This document shows, piece by piece, positions 8,149 through 14,966 of a DNA stretch of 16,330 nucleotides. The stretch is from CAZNRY01 sp964575675. GTDB lineage: Bacteria > Eisenbacteria > RBG-16-71-46 > CAIMUX01 > VGJL01. Within the stretch, counting starts at the first letter, position 1. Each line of letters begins with the position of its first letter. The DNA lies in assembly GCA_964575675.1 (NCBI GenBank), contig CAZNRY010000092.1, positions 1-16,330 on the forward strand. Reading direction: 5' to 3'. The notes under the pieces were generated by a model. The model searched no databases and was not told the origin of the DNA. It worked only from the letters and a program-made list of their open reading frames with translations. The translations under genes and the position numbers were made by a program.

Positions 8149-8197
8149 TCTAGTGGACAGCGGAAGGTCGAAACTCACCTGCGGGAGAGTAAGTGCG

Positions 8198-9562
8198 ATG
8201 ACTTCGAGAACCGTCCTCCTGACGCTCACCCTTGGGCTGGCCCTCGTCGCTCCAGCATCCGGTTACAACGTCTACGTGGCCAACCTGCATGCGCATACCG
8301 CGTATTCAGACGGGATCGGGACGCCCGCGGAAGCCTATACCTACGCCCGAGATGTGGCGAACATCGACGTGCTGGCCCTGACCGAGCACACCCACCTGTT
8401 GACGACCTCGGAATTCAACAGTCTCCTCTCGATCGCCGACAGCTACACACAGGACGGCGTCTTCGTGGCGCTCGGCGCGCAGGAGTTCGGGAATCTGAAC
8501 GACTTCAACCACATGGCAATCTACGATGTGCTCTACAGGTGCCCGAATCCCACGGACAACCTTCTTGCAACCTATGAGTTCATCAAGCAGCAGGGCGGGG
8601 TAGGGCAGTTCAATCACCCCAATCCGAGCTACGGCACGAACTTCAACGACCTGGCTTTCTATCCCCAGTATGTCGACCAGATGAACAGCATCGAGATCCG
8701 CAACGGGCTGCGCGCCGACAACTACGAGCCCCAGTACCTCCAGGCGCTCAACAACGGATGGCGCGTCGGGCCCTCGGCGAACCAGGACAACCACGAGGGG
8801 CACTGGGGCGATCAGCAGAATCCGAACGCGGGCTTCAGAATCTATCTAACCGGCATCCTTGCGGACGCGCTGACCCGAGCCGACATCCTCGATGCGCTCC
8901 GCCGGCGGCGGTTCTTCACCGAGGAGATCTTCCCTCCCGATGACCGCATGACGCTCGAGTTCTACGTGAACGGCGCCATCATGGGAGAAGAGATCATGAC
9001 GGGTCAGCACATCACCATCACCGGCGTGGCGCGATCTCTGAATGGGACGAGCCTCTTCAACTACGTCGATGTGTTCGAGGACGGGGTCATCATTGCCTCG
9101 AAGATCGAGATCGGGACGGTGCTCACGTGGTCGTTCGAGTTCGGCCTGGCCGACGGATCGCAGCACTACTACTTCGCCCGGGCGCACCAGGTCGACGGCG
9201 ACTACGCTTGGTCGGCCCCGGTGTGGGTCACCGTCGAGGCGGAGCCGGCCGCGGTCGCCGACGCCTCGGCTGCCGCAAACTTCGAGCTCCTTCCCAACGC
9301 GCCGAATCCTTTCCACCCTGAGACCCGCATCGCCTTCAGGCTGCCCGTCGGCCCTGAGCGCGAGGTGGACATCCTCGTGCATGACCTGAGCGGTCGCCTC
9401 GTTGGACGGATGGGAGAGGCCCTGTTCGGGGCCGGCACCCATCAGTGGGTCTGGCGTGCGGTCGAGGGGGAGGGCCGCGAGCTCCCGGCCGGGGTCTATT
9501 TCGGCGAGCTTCGGGTCGATGGGGCCAGCCGGGCGGGCAGGCGACTCGTCCTCGCGCGCTGA
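8198..9562 (+). CDS. Secreted PHP-type metallohydrolase (CehA-like) with FlgD-like C-terminal domain
   Basis: This is a 454-residue exported protein. Residues 1-22 are a signal peptide (TVLLTLTLGLALVAPASG). Residues 23 to about 230 form a PHP domain: NLHAHTAYSDGIGTPAEAY holds metal ligands H31, H33 and D38, ALTEHTH holds E63/H64/H66, then GAQEF, GVGQFNHPNPS (H140) and NQDNHEGHWG (H199, H202). PHP domains of the CehA/McbA type hydrolyse phosphoesters or related bonds; the substrate is unknown. About 130 residues of beta-rich sequence follow. Residues 361-454 begin FELLPNAPNPFHPETRIAF and end LPAGVYFGELRVDG...RRLVLAR, a FlgD-like Ig-type domain, common at C-termini of exported proteins in FCB candidate phyla and resembling type IX secretion sorting domains. 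The ATG at 8198 was preferred to one at 8120 because it starts the signal peptide. Confidence 0.87.
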   Translation: MTSRTVLLTLTLGLALVAPASGYNVYVANLHAHTAYSDGIGTPAEAYTYARDVANIDVLALTEHTHLLTTSEFNSLLSIADSYTQDGVFVALGAQEFGNLNDFNHMAIYDVLYRCPNPTDNLLATYEFIKQQGGVGQFNHPNPSYGTNFNDLAFYPQYVDQMNSIEIRNGLRADNYEPQYLQALNNGWRVGPSANQDNHEGHWGDQQNPNAGFRIYLTGILADALTRADILDALRRRRFFTEEIFPPDDRMTLEFYVNGAIMGEEIMTGQHITITGVARSLNGTSLFNYVDVFEDGVIIASKIEIGTVLTWSFEFGLADGSQHYYFARAHQVDGDYAWSAPVWVTVEAEPAAVADASAAANFELLPNAPNPFHPETRIAFRLPVGPEREVDILVHDLSGRLVGRMGEALFGAGTHQWVWRAVEGEGRELPAGVYFGELRVDGASRAGRRLVLAR

Positions 9563-9798
9563 ACCCGTTCTGCCGCATCCGTGCCCGGGAACGTAAATTC
9601 CTCTTGTCTTGAGCCTCCGTTCGCCTTGACACTAGGGCTTGCCGGGAGGTGGGTGTCATGGGTGCGCGATGGGGATCTCGGACGGCCGGTACTGCCTTGG
9701 AAAATCAGGTGGTTGGGCCGCTTTGGCGCTTCGTCCGCCCCGCTGTTCCGCCGACCCTTGTCTCCTGCTTGGGAACGGTACGTCCCTGGACAGCGCTT

Positions 9799-9822
9799 CA
9801 TTCCCGCCTTGTAACGGGAATG
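9799..9822 (+). repeat. Perfect 8-bp hairpin
   Basis: CATTCCCG (9799-9806) and CGGGAATG (9815-9822) are exact reverse complements around the 8-base loop CCTTGTAA; two G-U pairs could extend the stem outward. No T-tract follows, so it is not a simple terminator. It may be part of a larger folded leader. Confidence 0.6.
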
Positions 9823-9854
9823 GGTCGCTAGGGTTCAGCCGGTGCCACACGATT

Positions 9855-9917
9855 GGCCTCGGGTCGCAGCAAGGCCACCGAGCCCCGAAAGGGATCTCGG
9901 CACGGCCTTGCGAGGCC
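9855..9917 (+). promoter_or_regulatory. Candidate structured RNA element: long hairpin with GAAA tetraloop
   Basis: Four nested helices can form: GGCCTC (9855-9860) with GAGGCC (9912-9917); GCAAGGCC (9869-9876) with GGCCTTGC (9904-9911); CCGAG (9878-9882) with CTCGG (9896-9900); CCC (9884-9886) with GGG (9891-9893). The loop is GAAA (9887-9890), a GNRA tetraloop on the plus strand, which sets the likely orientation. An 8-base bulge (9861-9868) sits opposite a continuous strand and two small internal loops (A against CAC; C against AT) break the stem, more like a functional RNA than a terminator. It ends 54 bases before the start of the coiled-coil gene. I do not recognise it as a known riboswitch or RNA family; 6S RNA and SRP RNA were considered but not supported. 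Confidence 0.5.
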
Positions 9918-9936
9918 TGAGGGTAGGTTCTGTTTG

Positions 9937-9951
9937 CGCCGCTGCGCGGCG
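9937..9951 (+). repeat. Small GC hairpin just upstream of ribosome site
   Basis: CGCCGC (9937-9942) pairs with GCGGCG (9946-9951) around the loop TGC. It ends 6 bases before the GGAGG ribosome binding site (9958-9962) of the next gene, so it could affect ribosome access. Confidence 0.45.
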
Positions 9952-9971
9952 GCTCATGGAGGTCAGCAGCG

Positions 9972-10613
9972 ATGCCTTCGCGCCTTTCAGAAGATAGTGA
10001 AGAAGCCTGGGGAGAGAGAGCGGAAGGCAACCCGTTCCTTCGCGCCCTCTTCGCCCGGAGCTGGTTTCTGGTCATCCCGCTCATCGCCGTATGGTGGTTC
10101 GAGGCGAAGAAGGTGGATCCGATGGCCAAGCTGATCGATTCCAAGATCGCGGAGGATCGCAAGACCGTTGAGGTCTCACGCGGAAAGCTGCTCGCGCAGT
10201 CCCGGCAGATGGGGGTGCGGATCTCCTTGCTGCGGGCCGTCGGCGACACATTCACGGTTCGCTTCGGTCAGATGGGCGTGATCCTTGACAGCCTCCGGGT
10301 TCTCGAGGCGGCTGATCGAACGGAGATCGCCGGTCTTGAGGCGCAATCCGAGTCTCTGCGGGTCGTCTTCTCCGAGGCGGAGGGGCGATCAAGGGTTCAT
10401 TCGGAGCGGCTTACCGTGCTTCAGGCCACCGTTGACTCCCTCCGGGATCTGATCGCCCAGCGTGAGGATGAGACGCGGCGCCTTGAGGGAGAGATCGCCT
10501 CGGACAAGGACCTTGCCGATCGGGTTCTCCGGCCGGGTGTGTACAGGAACAACAACGCGTTGCTGACCGGCAAGGGTGATTTCCCTAACCGCGACGCACT
10601 GCCAAAGCGCTGA
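9972..10613 (+). CDS. Membrane-anchored coiled-coil protein of unknown function
   Basis: I do not recognise a family for this 213-residue protein. After a 25-residue charged cytoplasmic N-terminus comes one membrane segment (about 26-43, LFARSWFLVIPLIAVWW). Residues about 55-190 are charged and heptad-like (for example IDSKIAEDRKTVEVSRGKLL, LTVLQATVDSLRDLIAQRED), predicted to form a long periplasmic coiled coil. The last 30 residues (PGVYRNNNALLTGKGDF...) are polar and not helical. The ATG at 9972 has GGAGG 9 bases upstream. It is the first gene of the long operon running to the right edge and resembles the next gene in layout (short N-terminus, one anchor, coiled coil) but lacks that protein's C-terminal domain. 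Confidence 0.8.
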   Translation: MPSRLSEDSEEAWGERAEGNPFLRALFARSWFLVIPLIAVWWFEAKKVDPMAKLIDSKIAEDRKTVEVSRGKLLAQSRQMGVRISLLRAVGDTFTVRFGQMGVILDSLRVLEAADRTEIAGLEAQSESLRVVFSEAEGRSRVHSERLTVLQATVDSLRDLIAQREDETRRLEGEIASDKDLADRVLRPGVYRNNNALLTGKGDFPNRDALPKR

Positions 10614-10628
10614 GGGAGGAAAAGTCGC

Positions 10629-11594
10629 GTGCCACTCGAAGAACTCCCCAAGCCGGAATTCCATCTTCGGAAGAAGCATCTCTGGCACATCCTGGACGTC
10701 GCGGTGATCACCGCCCTTTTCATCGCTGCCGGACAATTCTATCTGGATACGCGGGGCGTCAAGGTGTCGACGCAGAAGGAAGCGGAAAGATCGGCGGCCC
10801 AGGTTGAAGGGGCCAGGCTGCTCGAGCAGGCCGATTCAGTTGTGACCGCCACGTCGGGCAACCTCAAGCGGATGCTGTCCGACAGCACGCAGTCCTTCGC
10901 CGAGCTCCAGGGATTGCGCGAGGAGTTCGAGAGCGGGCTGGTGAGGGGCCAGCGGTTGAGCCAGCAGATCTTCCCGCTCTCCGAGAACGTCATAGCGTTG
11001 AGGGAAAGAACGGGGGAGGCGTCCGCCAGCGCCGAGCGATACGAGGGGGAGGTCAGGGCGCGCGATGCGGAGATCGACTCCCTTCTCCGGCGCTCCCGAT
11101 CGAGCGAGGCGACCCTCAATCGAACGCGCGCGGAGCGCGAGCAAGTGGGTGGGAACCTCTACCGGGCGCGGAGAGCGGAAGCCCATGATCCGACCGGCCG
11201 CTTCCCGGCGAAAACGGGCGTCATGGTCAGGCGGGACGTGAATCAGAATGCCGACCTGACGAACCTGGAGCTTCAGCAAGTCATCTGGAATCTCGGAGGA
11301 GTGGACCTCGGCGTCGCCATTGGCCTCGGCATCGGGGCCGAGCAGGCGGCATCGAACAAGGAAGTGGGTCTCCTTCTGACCCGGCCGCTGATCCACCGCC
11401 GGCTTGGCTTGGATCTTGGGGCCGGCTACTCGGTGCTCACGCAAGCCGAGGGGTCCGACCAGACCGGAGGGTATGCCTCGGCAGGCCTGCGCCTCTCTCC
11501 CTTCTACACGGAGAGGCTCCACCTCGGGATCGGTGCCCGCGCCAGCCACGGCGAGGTGGTCCCGTTCCTCGGCGTCTCAGTGGGTCGCCGCTAG
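10629..11594 (+). CDS. Membrane-anchored coiled-coil protein with beta-strand-rich C-terminal domain
   Basis: This 321-residue protein has no family I recognise. It has a 18-residue cytoplasmic start, one membrane segment (about 19-38, LWHILDVAVITALFIAAGQF), a coiled coil over about 48-185 (rich in E, R, L, S and Q with heptad spacing), and a C-terminal part (about 222-321) of six alternating strands: VDLGVAIGLGIGAE, EVGLLLTRPLI, LGLDLGAGYSVLTQ, GGYASAGLRLSPFY, RLHLGIGARASHG and VVPFLGVSVGRR. Glycine-rich strands joined by short turns are reminiscent of small beta-barrel or outer-membrane-type domains. The start is GTG at 10629, with GGGAGG about 9 bases upstream; it lies 15 bases after the previous stop. 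It may bridge the inner membrane to the outer envelope, which is inference. Confidence 0.8.
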   Translation: MPLEELPKPEFHLRKKHLWHILDVAVITALFIAAGQFYLDTRGVKVSTQKEAERSAAQVEGARLLEQADSVVTATSGNLKRMLSDSTQSFAELQGLREEFESGLVRGQRLSQQIFPLSENVIALRERTGEASASAERYEGEVRARDAEIDSLLRRSRSSEATLNRTRAEREQVGGNLYRARRAEAHDPTGRFPAKTGVMVRRDVNQNADLTNLELQQVIWNLGGVDLGVAIGLGIGAEQAASNKEVGLLLTRPLIHRRLGLDLGAGYSVLTQAEGSDQTGGYASAGLRLSPFYTERLHLGIGARASHGEVVPFLGVSVGRR

Positions 11595-11660
11595 GAATGC
11601 GGGAACAGATTGGCCGGTAAAGACAACTAGGTTGGGGAGCCGAGAGGCAAGGGAGCCGGA

Positions 11661-12665
11661 ATGAGCAGGCGAGACGCCAGAGGAGTGTCGAGCGGAGCGG
11701 GCGGCAAGAGCCCGTTCGACCGGATTCTGGGCGCCCGCTGGTACTTCTACGGGGCGATCGTCCTGCTTCTGCTCCTATTTCGTTTTGCCCCGGCGATCCG
11801 AATCCCCGGAAAAGTCCCGATGCCCCAGGATGCCTCTCGGAGCTCGCTAGTTCTCGCGGGACTTGACCTTGCCCCCATCCTGATCCCGCGGCTCGCCGAG
11901 GAGTATCACAAGCTCTATCCGCAAGTGAGCCTCCGCGTGAACCCCGGCGGGACGAAGCACGCTCTGCAAGATCTGATCAACCGCGACGCCGACGTCGCGT
12001 TCCTCAGCCGCCCGCTCACGGCGGAAGAGGAGGCTGTTGTCCGCGCCGTGGGTGATTCGGCGATGAGCTATCCGATCGCCTTGGGCGGGATCGCAGTCCT
12101 CGCTGCCCTCGGGTTCGGGGCGGATTCCCTGCACCTCGACGACCTCCGAAGGGTGATGGCCGGGCAGAGGACGGTGTGGTTTCCGTCGGGAAGGGCGTCG
12201 CGCCTGCGGCTCTACGCTCCCGATCCGAACTTGGGGCTATGGAGCGCATTGACCGCGCAGCTGGAGATTCCCGACACGGCTTCGGCGAGCGTCTACTGGC
12301 AAGAGGACGACATCCGGGTGGCTCAGGCTGTCGCTCAGGATCCCGGCGGACTCGGCTTCGCGAGTACGCTGGCGCTGCCCGAGAGGCTCGGCCGCCTCGG
12401 GGTCCAAGCGCTCCCTGTTGTGGGGAAGCGGAGTTCGCCGGCCTCCGAGCCGACGCAAGTGGCTGTTGCGGCGGGGGAGTACCCCCTGTTTCACTATCTC
12501 TACGTTGCGTGCCGTCAGGACTGCAGTCCGACGGCTTCGGGATTCGTCTCATTCATGCACAGCGGCCGGGGGCAACGGCTGATCGAGCGGGAGGGGTTCC
12601 TTCCCGCCCGAGCGGTCCCACGGGAGATCCAGCTGACAAGCAAGCCGATCGACAGGATTGGCTGA
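11661..12665 (+). CDS. Membrane-anchored PstS-like periplasmic-binding-fold protein
   Basis: This 334-residue protein has the fold of phosphate-type substrate-binding proteins (PBP-like). It shows SSLVLAGLDLAPILIPRLAE (61-80), LYPQVSLRVNPGGTKHALQD (85-104), ADVAFLSRPLTAEEE (110-124), IALGGIAVLAA, DDLRRVMAGQR and a late PLFHYLYVACRQDCSPTASGF...FMHSGRGQRLIEREGFLPA, all matching PstS-like relatives. Two things differ from a transport protein: the N-terminus is a membrane anchor (about 27-44) after a 26-residue charged stretch, not a cleaved signal or lipobox, and the usual SGS(T/S) phosphate loop reads AGLDLAP. No pstCAB genes are near. GGGAG lies 5 bases upstream of the ATG. Such PstS-like genes accompany TPR and Exb genes in Bacteroidetes, suggesting an adaptor role in the energised envelope complex. 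Confidence 0.82.
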   Translation: MSRRDARGVSSGAGGKSPFDRILGARWYFYGAIVLLLLLFRFAPAIRIPGKVPMPQDASRSSLVLAGLDLAPILIPRLAEEYHKLYPQVSLRVNPGGTKHALQDLINRDADVAFLSRPLTAEEEAVVRAVGDSAMSYPIALGGIAVLAALGFGADSLHLDDLRRVMAGQRTVWFPSGRASRLRLYAPDPNLGLWSALTAQLEIPDTASASVYWQEDDIRVAQAVAQDPGGLGFASTLALPERLGRLGVQALPVVGKRSSPASEPTQVAVAAGEYPLFHYLYVACRQDCSPTASGFVSFMHSGRGQRLIEREGFLPARAVPREIQLTSKPIDRIG

Positions 12666-12701
12666 CGCCCGCTGAATCGGGCAGAAAGAGAGTCGAACCG
12701 C

Positions 12702-14561
12702 ATGCTCGAACGCTTCGACCGCGGTAGACTTCGCTCCAACCGGCGAGCGGCTACCGGCGTGATCGCCCTCGTCCTTGCGATCGCGATTCCTCTCGTCGCC
12801 GTGGCGGCCAAGAAGAGCTATCGCTATGAAGACGATCCTATTCGATTGGGGCTGAAGGCCCTCGAGGAAGGCCGCATCGACGACGCCCGCAACTACTTCA
12901 CCGAGGCGATCACCAACGAGCATCAGGCTTACCGGGCCCACTACGGTCTTGGCGAGCTGCTCTCGGTGCAGGCCGACTACGCGAATGCCGAACCCCTCTA
13001 CCGGCAGGCCATCATCGAGAAGAACAAGGAGACGGGGAGTCCCGATTTCCCCGAGGCCCACGTCGGCCTCGGCTTTGTGGTGATGCGCCTGCAGCGGTAT
13101 GCCGAGGCGAAACAGGAGTTCGAGCAGGCGCTGCGGGAGAAGGGCAACCTATGGGAAGCCCAGTACGGACTTGCCCGTATCGCGATCGAGGACGGGAAGC
13201 TCGACGATGCAATGAACCTTCTGGAGAAGGGCGCGAAGAAGAAGGGGTTCAAGGAAAGGGAGGATCTCTACCGCTACGGAATGGGTCTGGTCCAGTTCAA
13301 GAAGGACGACCTCCTCGCGGCCGAGAAGAATGCCCTGACCGCCTTCAACATCAATCCGAACGATCCCGACTATGGAACACTCGTGGCGGAGATCTACACG
13401 AAGCGCGGGTATCGAACGGGGGCAATCGACGCCTATGAGAAGGCGCTGGCCACCCCAGGGCTCATGGTCACCGCCCCGGTCCATCATCGACTCGGGGTTC
13501 TCTACCAGGAGGAGAAGCGCTACAACGACGCGCTCGAGCAGTACAAGCAGGCCGTGCGCATGGACTCGACGTACGCGGCGGCTGTGAAGGACATGGCTTC
13601 CCTCTACTCCCTGGCCAACCGCAATGAGGAGGCGGCGACCGCCTTTCTGGCCTACTCGAGGCTCCGGCCTGATGATTCGGTCGGATTCGCGGGTTTTGCC
13701 GAGGCGTGCCTCAAGACGAAGCGCAACAAGCAAGCCCTCGAGGCCGCACAGCAGGCCTTCAAGATCGACAGTACGAATGTCGCCGTACGCATTACCCTCG
13801 CTCGGGCATCCTTCCTGAACCGGGAGAGGGGGACGGCGGGGCGCCTCTATTCCACCGTCACGGACTCAACGAAATTCGAGGCCCTGGACTTCGTCCGCAT
13901 CGGGCAGATTCAACTTGACGCGAAGGACTATGATCCGGCTGAGAAGAACCTCCTGCGCGCGCTGAAGATGGACTCGACCCAGGCCGACGCCTACTTCTCC
14001 CTGGGGTTGATCGAGCTCGGCCAGGGGTATCCGGACTCCGCCGTGATTCAGTTCGAGCGCTCCGTCCAGCTTGCGCCGACGAACGCCGGGGCGTGGCTGA
14101 ACATGGGAATCGCCTTCATGCAGCTGAAGCCCCCTCTATTTCCGGAGGCGATCAGATCCCTCCGAGAATCCGGCCGGCTGGCGCCCGACTATATGCCCGG
14201 CCTGACCATTCTTGGACAGGCCCTGGTTGCGGCGGATTCGTTCCCCGCGGCGGTAAAGGTCTACAAGATCGTCCGGGAGAAGGATCCCAAGAACGCGGGG
14301 GCGCTACGAGGACTCGGTTTCTGCTACCTTAAACTCAAAGAGTATGGACAAGCCTCGACCGTGTTGAAGGAGGCGATGGAAGCCGACCCAGGGAACCCCG
14401 ACGGCTGGACGATGCTTGGCCAAGCTCAGGCGCTTCAGGGGCAATTGGAGCAGGCGCTTGCGTCCGCGGAGAGAGCCTTGGCAATCACCCCGGGTCACCC
14501 TGGGGCGAAGAAGTTGATCGACGCGATCAAGGGTGCGAAGAAACCCGCGGCCGGGAAATAG
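12702..14561 (+). CDS. Large TPR-repeat periplasmic protein
   Basis: This 619-residue protein is built almost wholly of tetratricopeptide repeats, which form a superhelix for protein binding. Residues about 17-36 (ATGVIALVLAIAIPLVAVAA) are a signal peptide or anchor, probably cleaved near AVAA/KK. From about residue 45 to 610 at least a dozen TPRs follow, for example GLKALEEGRIDDARNYFTEA, LGFVVMRLQRYAEAKQEFEQ, LGVLYQEEKRYNDALEQYKQ, LGLIELGQGYPDSAVIQFER and LGQAQALQGQLEQALASAER. The C-terminus is lysine-rich (KKLIDAIKGAKKPAAGK). The start is ATG 12702, with AAAGAGAG about 8 bases upstream. Lying between the PstS-like and STAS/Exb genes, it is likely the scaffold of the same complex. Linker-type TPR proteins next to ExbB/ExbD genes are known in Bacteroidetes relatives. 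Confidence 0.88.
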   Translation: MLERFDRGRLRSNRRAATGVIALVLAIAIPLVAVAAKKSYRYEDDPIRLGLKALEEGRIDDARNYFTEAITNEHQAYRAHYGLGELLSVQADYANAEPLYRQAIIEKNKETGSPDFPEAHVGLGFVVMRLQRYAEAKQEFEQALREKGNLWEAQYGLARIAIEDGKLDDAMNLLEKGAKKKGFKEREDLYRYGMGLVQFKKDDLLAAEKNALTAFNINPNDPDYGTLVAEIYTKRGYRTGAIDAYEKALATPGLMVTAPVHHRLGVLYQEEKRYNDALEQYKQAVRMDSTYAAAVKDMASLYSLANRNEEAATAFLAYSRLRPDDSVGFAGFAEACLKTKRNKQALEAAQQAFKIDSTNVAVRITLARASFLNRERGTAGRLYSTVTDSTKFEALDFVRIGQIQLDAKDYDPAEKNLLRALKMDSTQADAYFSLGLIELGQGYPDSAVIQFERSVQLAPTNAGAWLNMGIAFMQLKPPLFPEAIRSLRESGRLAPDYMPGLTILGQALVAADSFPAAVKVYKIVREKDPKNAGALRGLGFCYLKLKEYGQASTVLKEAMEADPGNPDGWTMLGQAQALQGQLEQALASAERALAITPGHPGAKKLIDAIKGAKKPAAGK

Positions 14562-14588
14562 GCCAGTGGCCCGAAGGGGGGAGACGCG

Positions 14589-14945
14589 ATGAGCCTGGAC
14601 AAGATGAAGCGCGGAGAGATCCAAGTCCTGACACCCCGCAAAGATTTGAGCGGCGGCGAAGAAACCCGTGAGCTCGAGCGGGCGATCCAAGAGACGATCT
14701 CGCAGGGCGTGCCCAAGATCGTCGTCGATCTCGGGCACGTGTCGTACATCAACAGCGCCGGTCTCGGAACCTTGGTTGCGCTGCACACGAGTTGCCGCAA
14801 CCGTGAAGGGTTCTTGCGGTTGGCGCAGATCGGAAAGCGCATCAAGAACCTGTTTCTGATCACGAAGCTCAACTTTGTGTTCGAGACCTTCGACAGCGTG
14901 GACGATGCGCTGACCGGGGTCGACCGGAGCGAGCAGCAGTCCTAG
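14589..14945 (+). CDS. STAS-domain protein, anti-sigma-factor-antagonist type
   Basis: This 118-residue cytoplasmic protein is a single STAS domain like SpoIIAA and RsbV, which bind and release an anti-sigma or other switch kinase depending on phosphorylation. The blocks IQVLTPRKDLSGGEETRELE (11-30), VPKIVVDLGHVSYINSAGLG (41-60) and REGFLRLAQIGKRIKNLF fit the family. S56 in YINSAGLGTL occupies the place of the phosphorylated serine in DSSGLG/DSTGLG, so phospho-control is possible. A strong GGGGGGAG lies 6 bases before the ATG. It is placed 27 bases after the TPR gene and 21 bases before the ExbB-type gene, so it is clearly within the operon. No RsbW/SpoIIAB-like kinase or PP2C phosphatase gene is in the window. 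Confidence 0.92.
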   Translation: MSLDKMKRGEIQVLTPRKDLSGGEETRELERAIQETISQGVPKIVVDLGHVSYINSAGLGTLVALHTSCRNREGFLRLAQIGKRIKNLFLITKLNFVFETFDSVDDALTGVDRSEQQS

Positions 14946-14966
14946 GCGTGCCAACGGAGGAATGAA

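Larger units (their letters stand above)
9563..9971 (+). other. 409-base gene-free region rich in inverted repeats
   Basis: No convincing gene is seen here: the short open frames lack ribosome sites, recognisable domains and consistent composition. The region lies between the PHP gene and the long coiled-coil/Exb operon. Its right half holds several hairpins listed separately (9799-9822, 9855-9917, 9937-9951). Other possible pairings are CGACCC (9752-9757) with GGGTCG (9822-9827), GGG-A-ACG-GTA-CGT-CCC near 9771-9786, and GCGC..GTCC (9726-9736) with GGAC.GCGC (9788-9796); some exclude each other. A TTGACA at 9626-9631 has no -10 partner. No T-tract terminator follows the PHP gene. Confidence 0.6.

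Noticed and set aside
9626..9631. TTGACA as -35 of a promoter for the coiled-coil operon
   Set aside because: No acceptable -10 hexamer occurs 15-19 bases downstream (the sequence there is GGTGGGTG-like).
9740..9917. Possible 6S, SRP, RNase P or tRNA gene in the gap
   Set aside because: GGGTTCAGCC loosely resembles parts of known RNAs, but no full conserved core or cloverleaf could be drawn.
9639..9920. Small open frames of 60-93 codons in the gap
   Set aside because: Several overlapping frames of equal quality, no ribosome sites, and the sequence is better explained by RNA stems.
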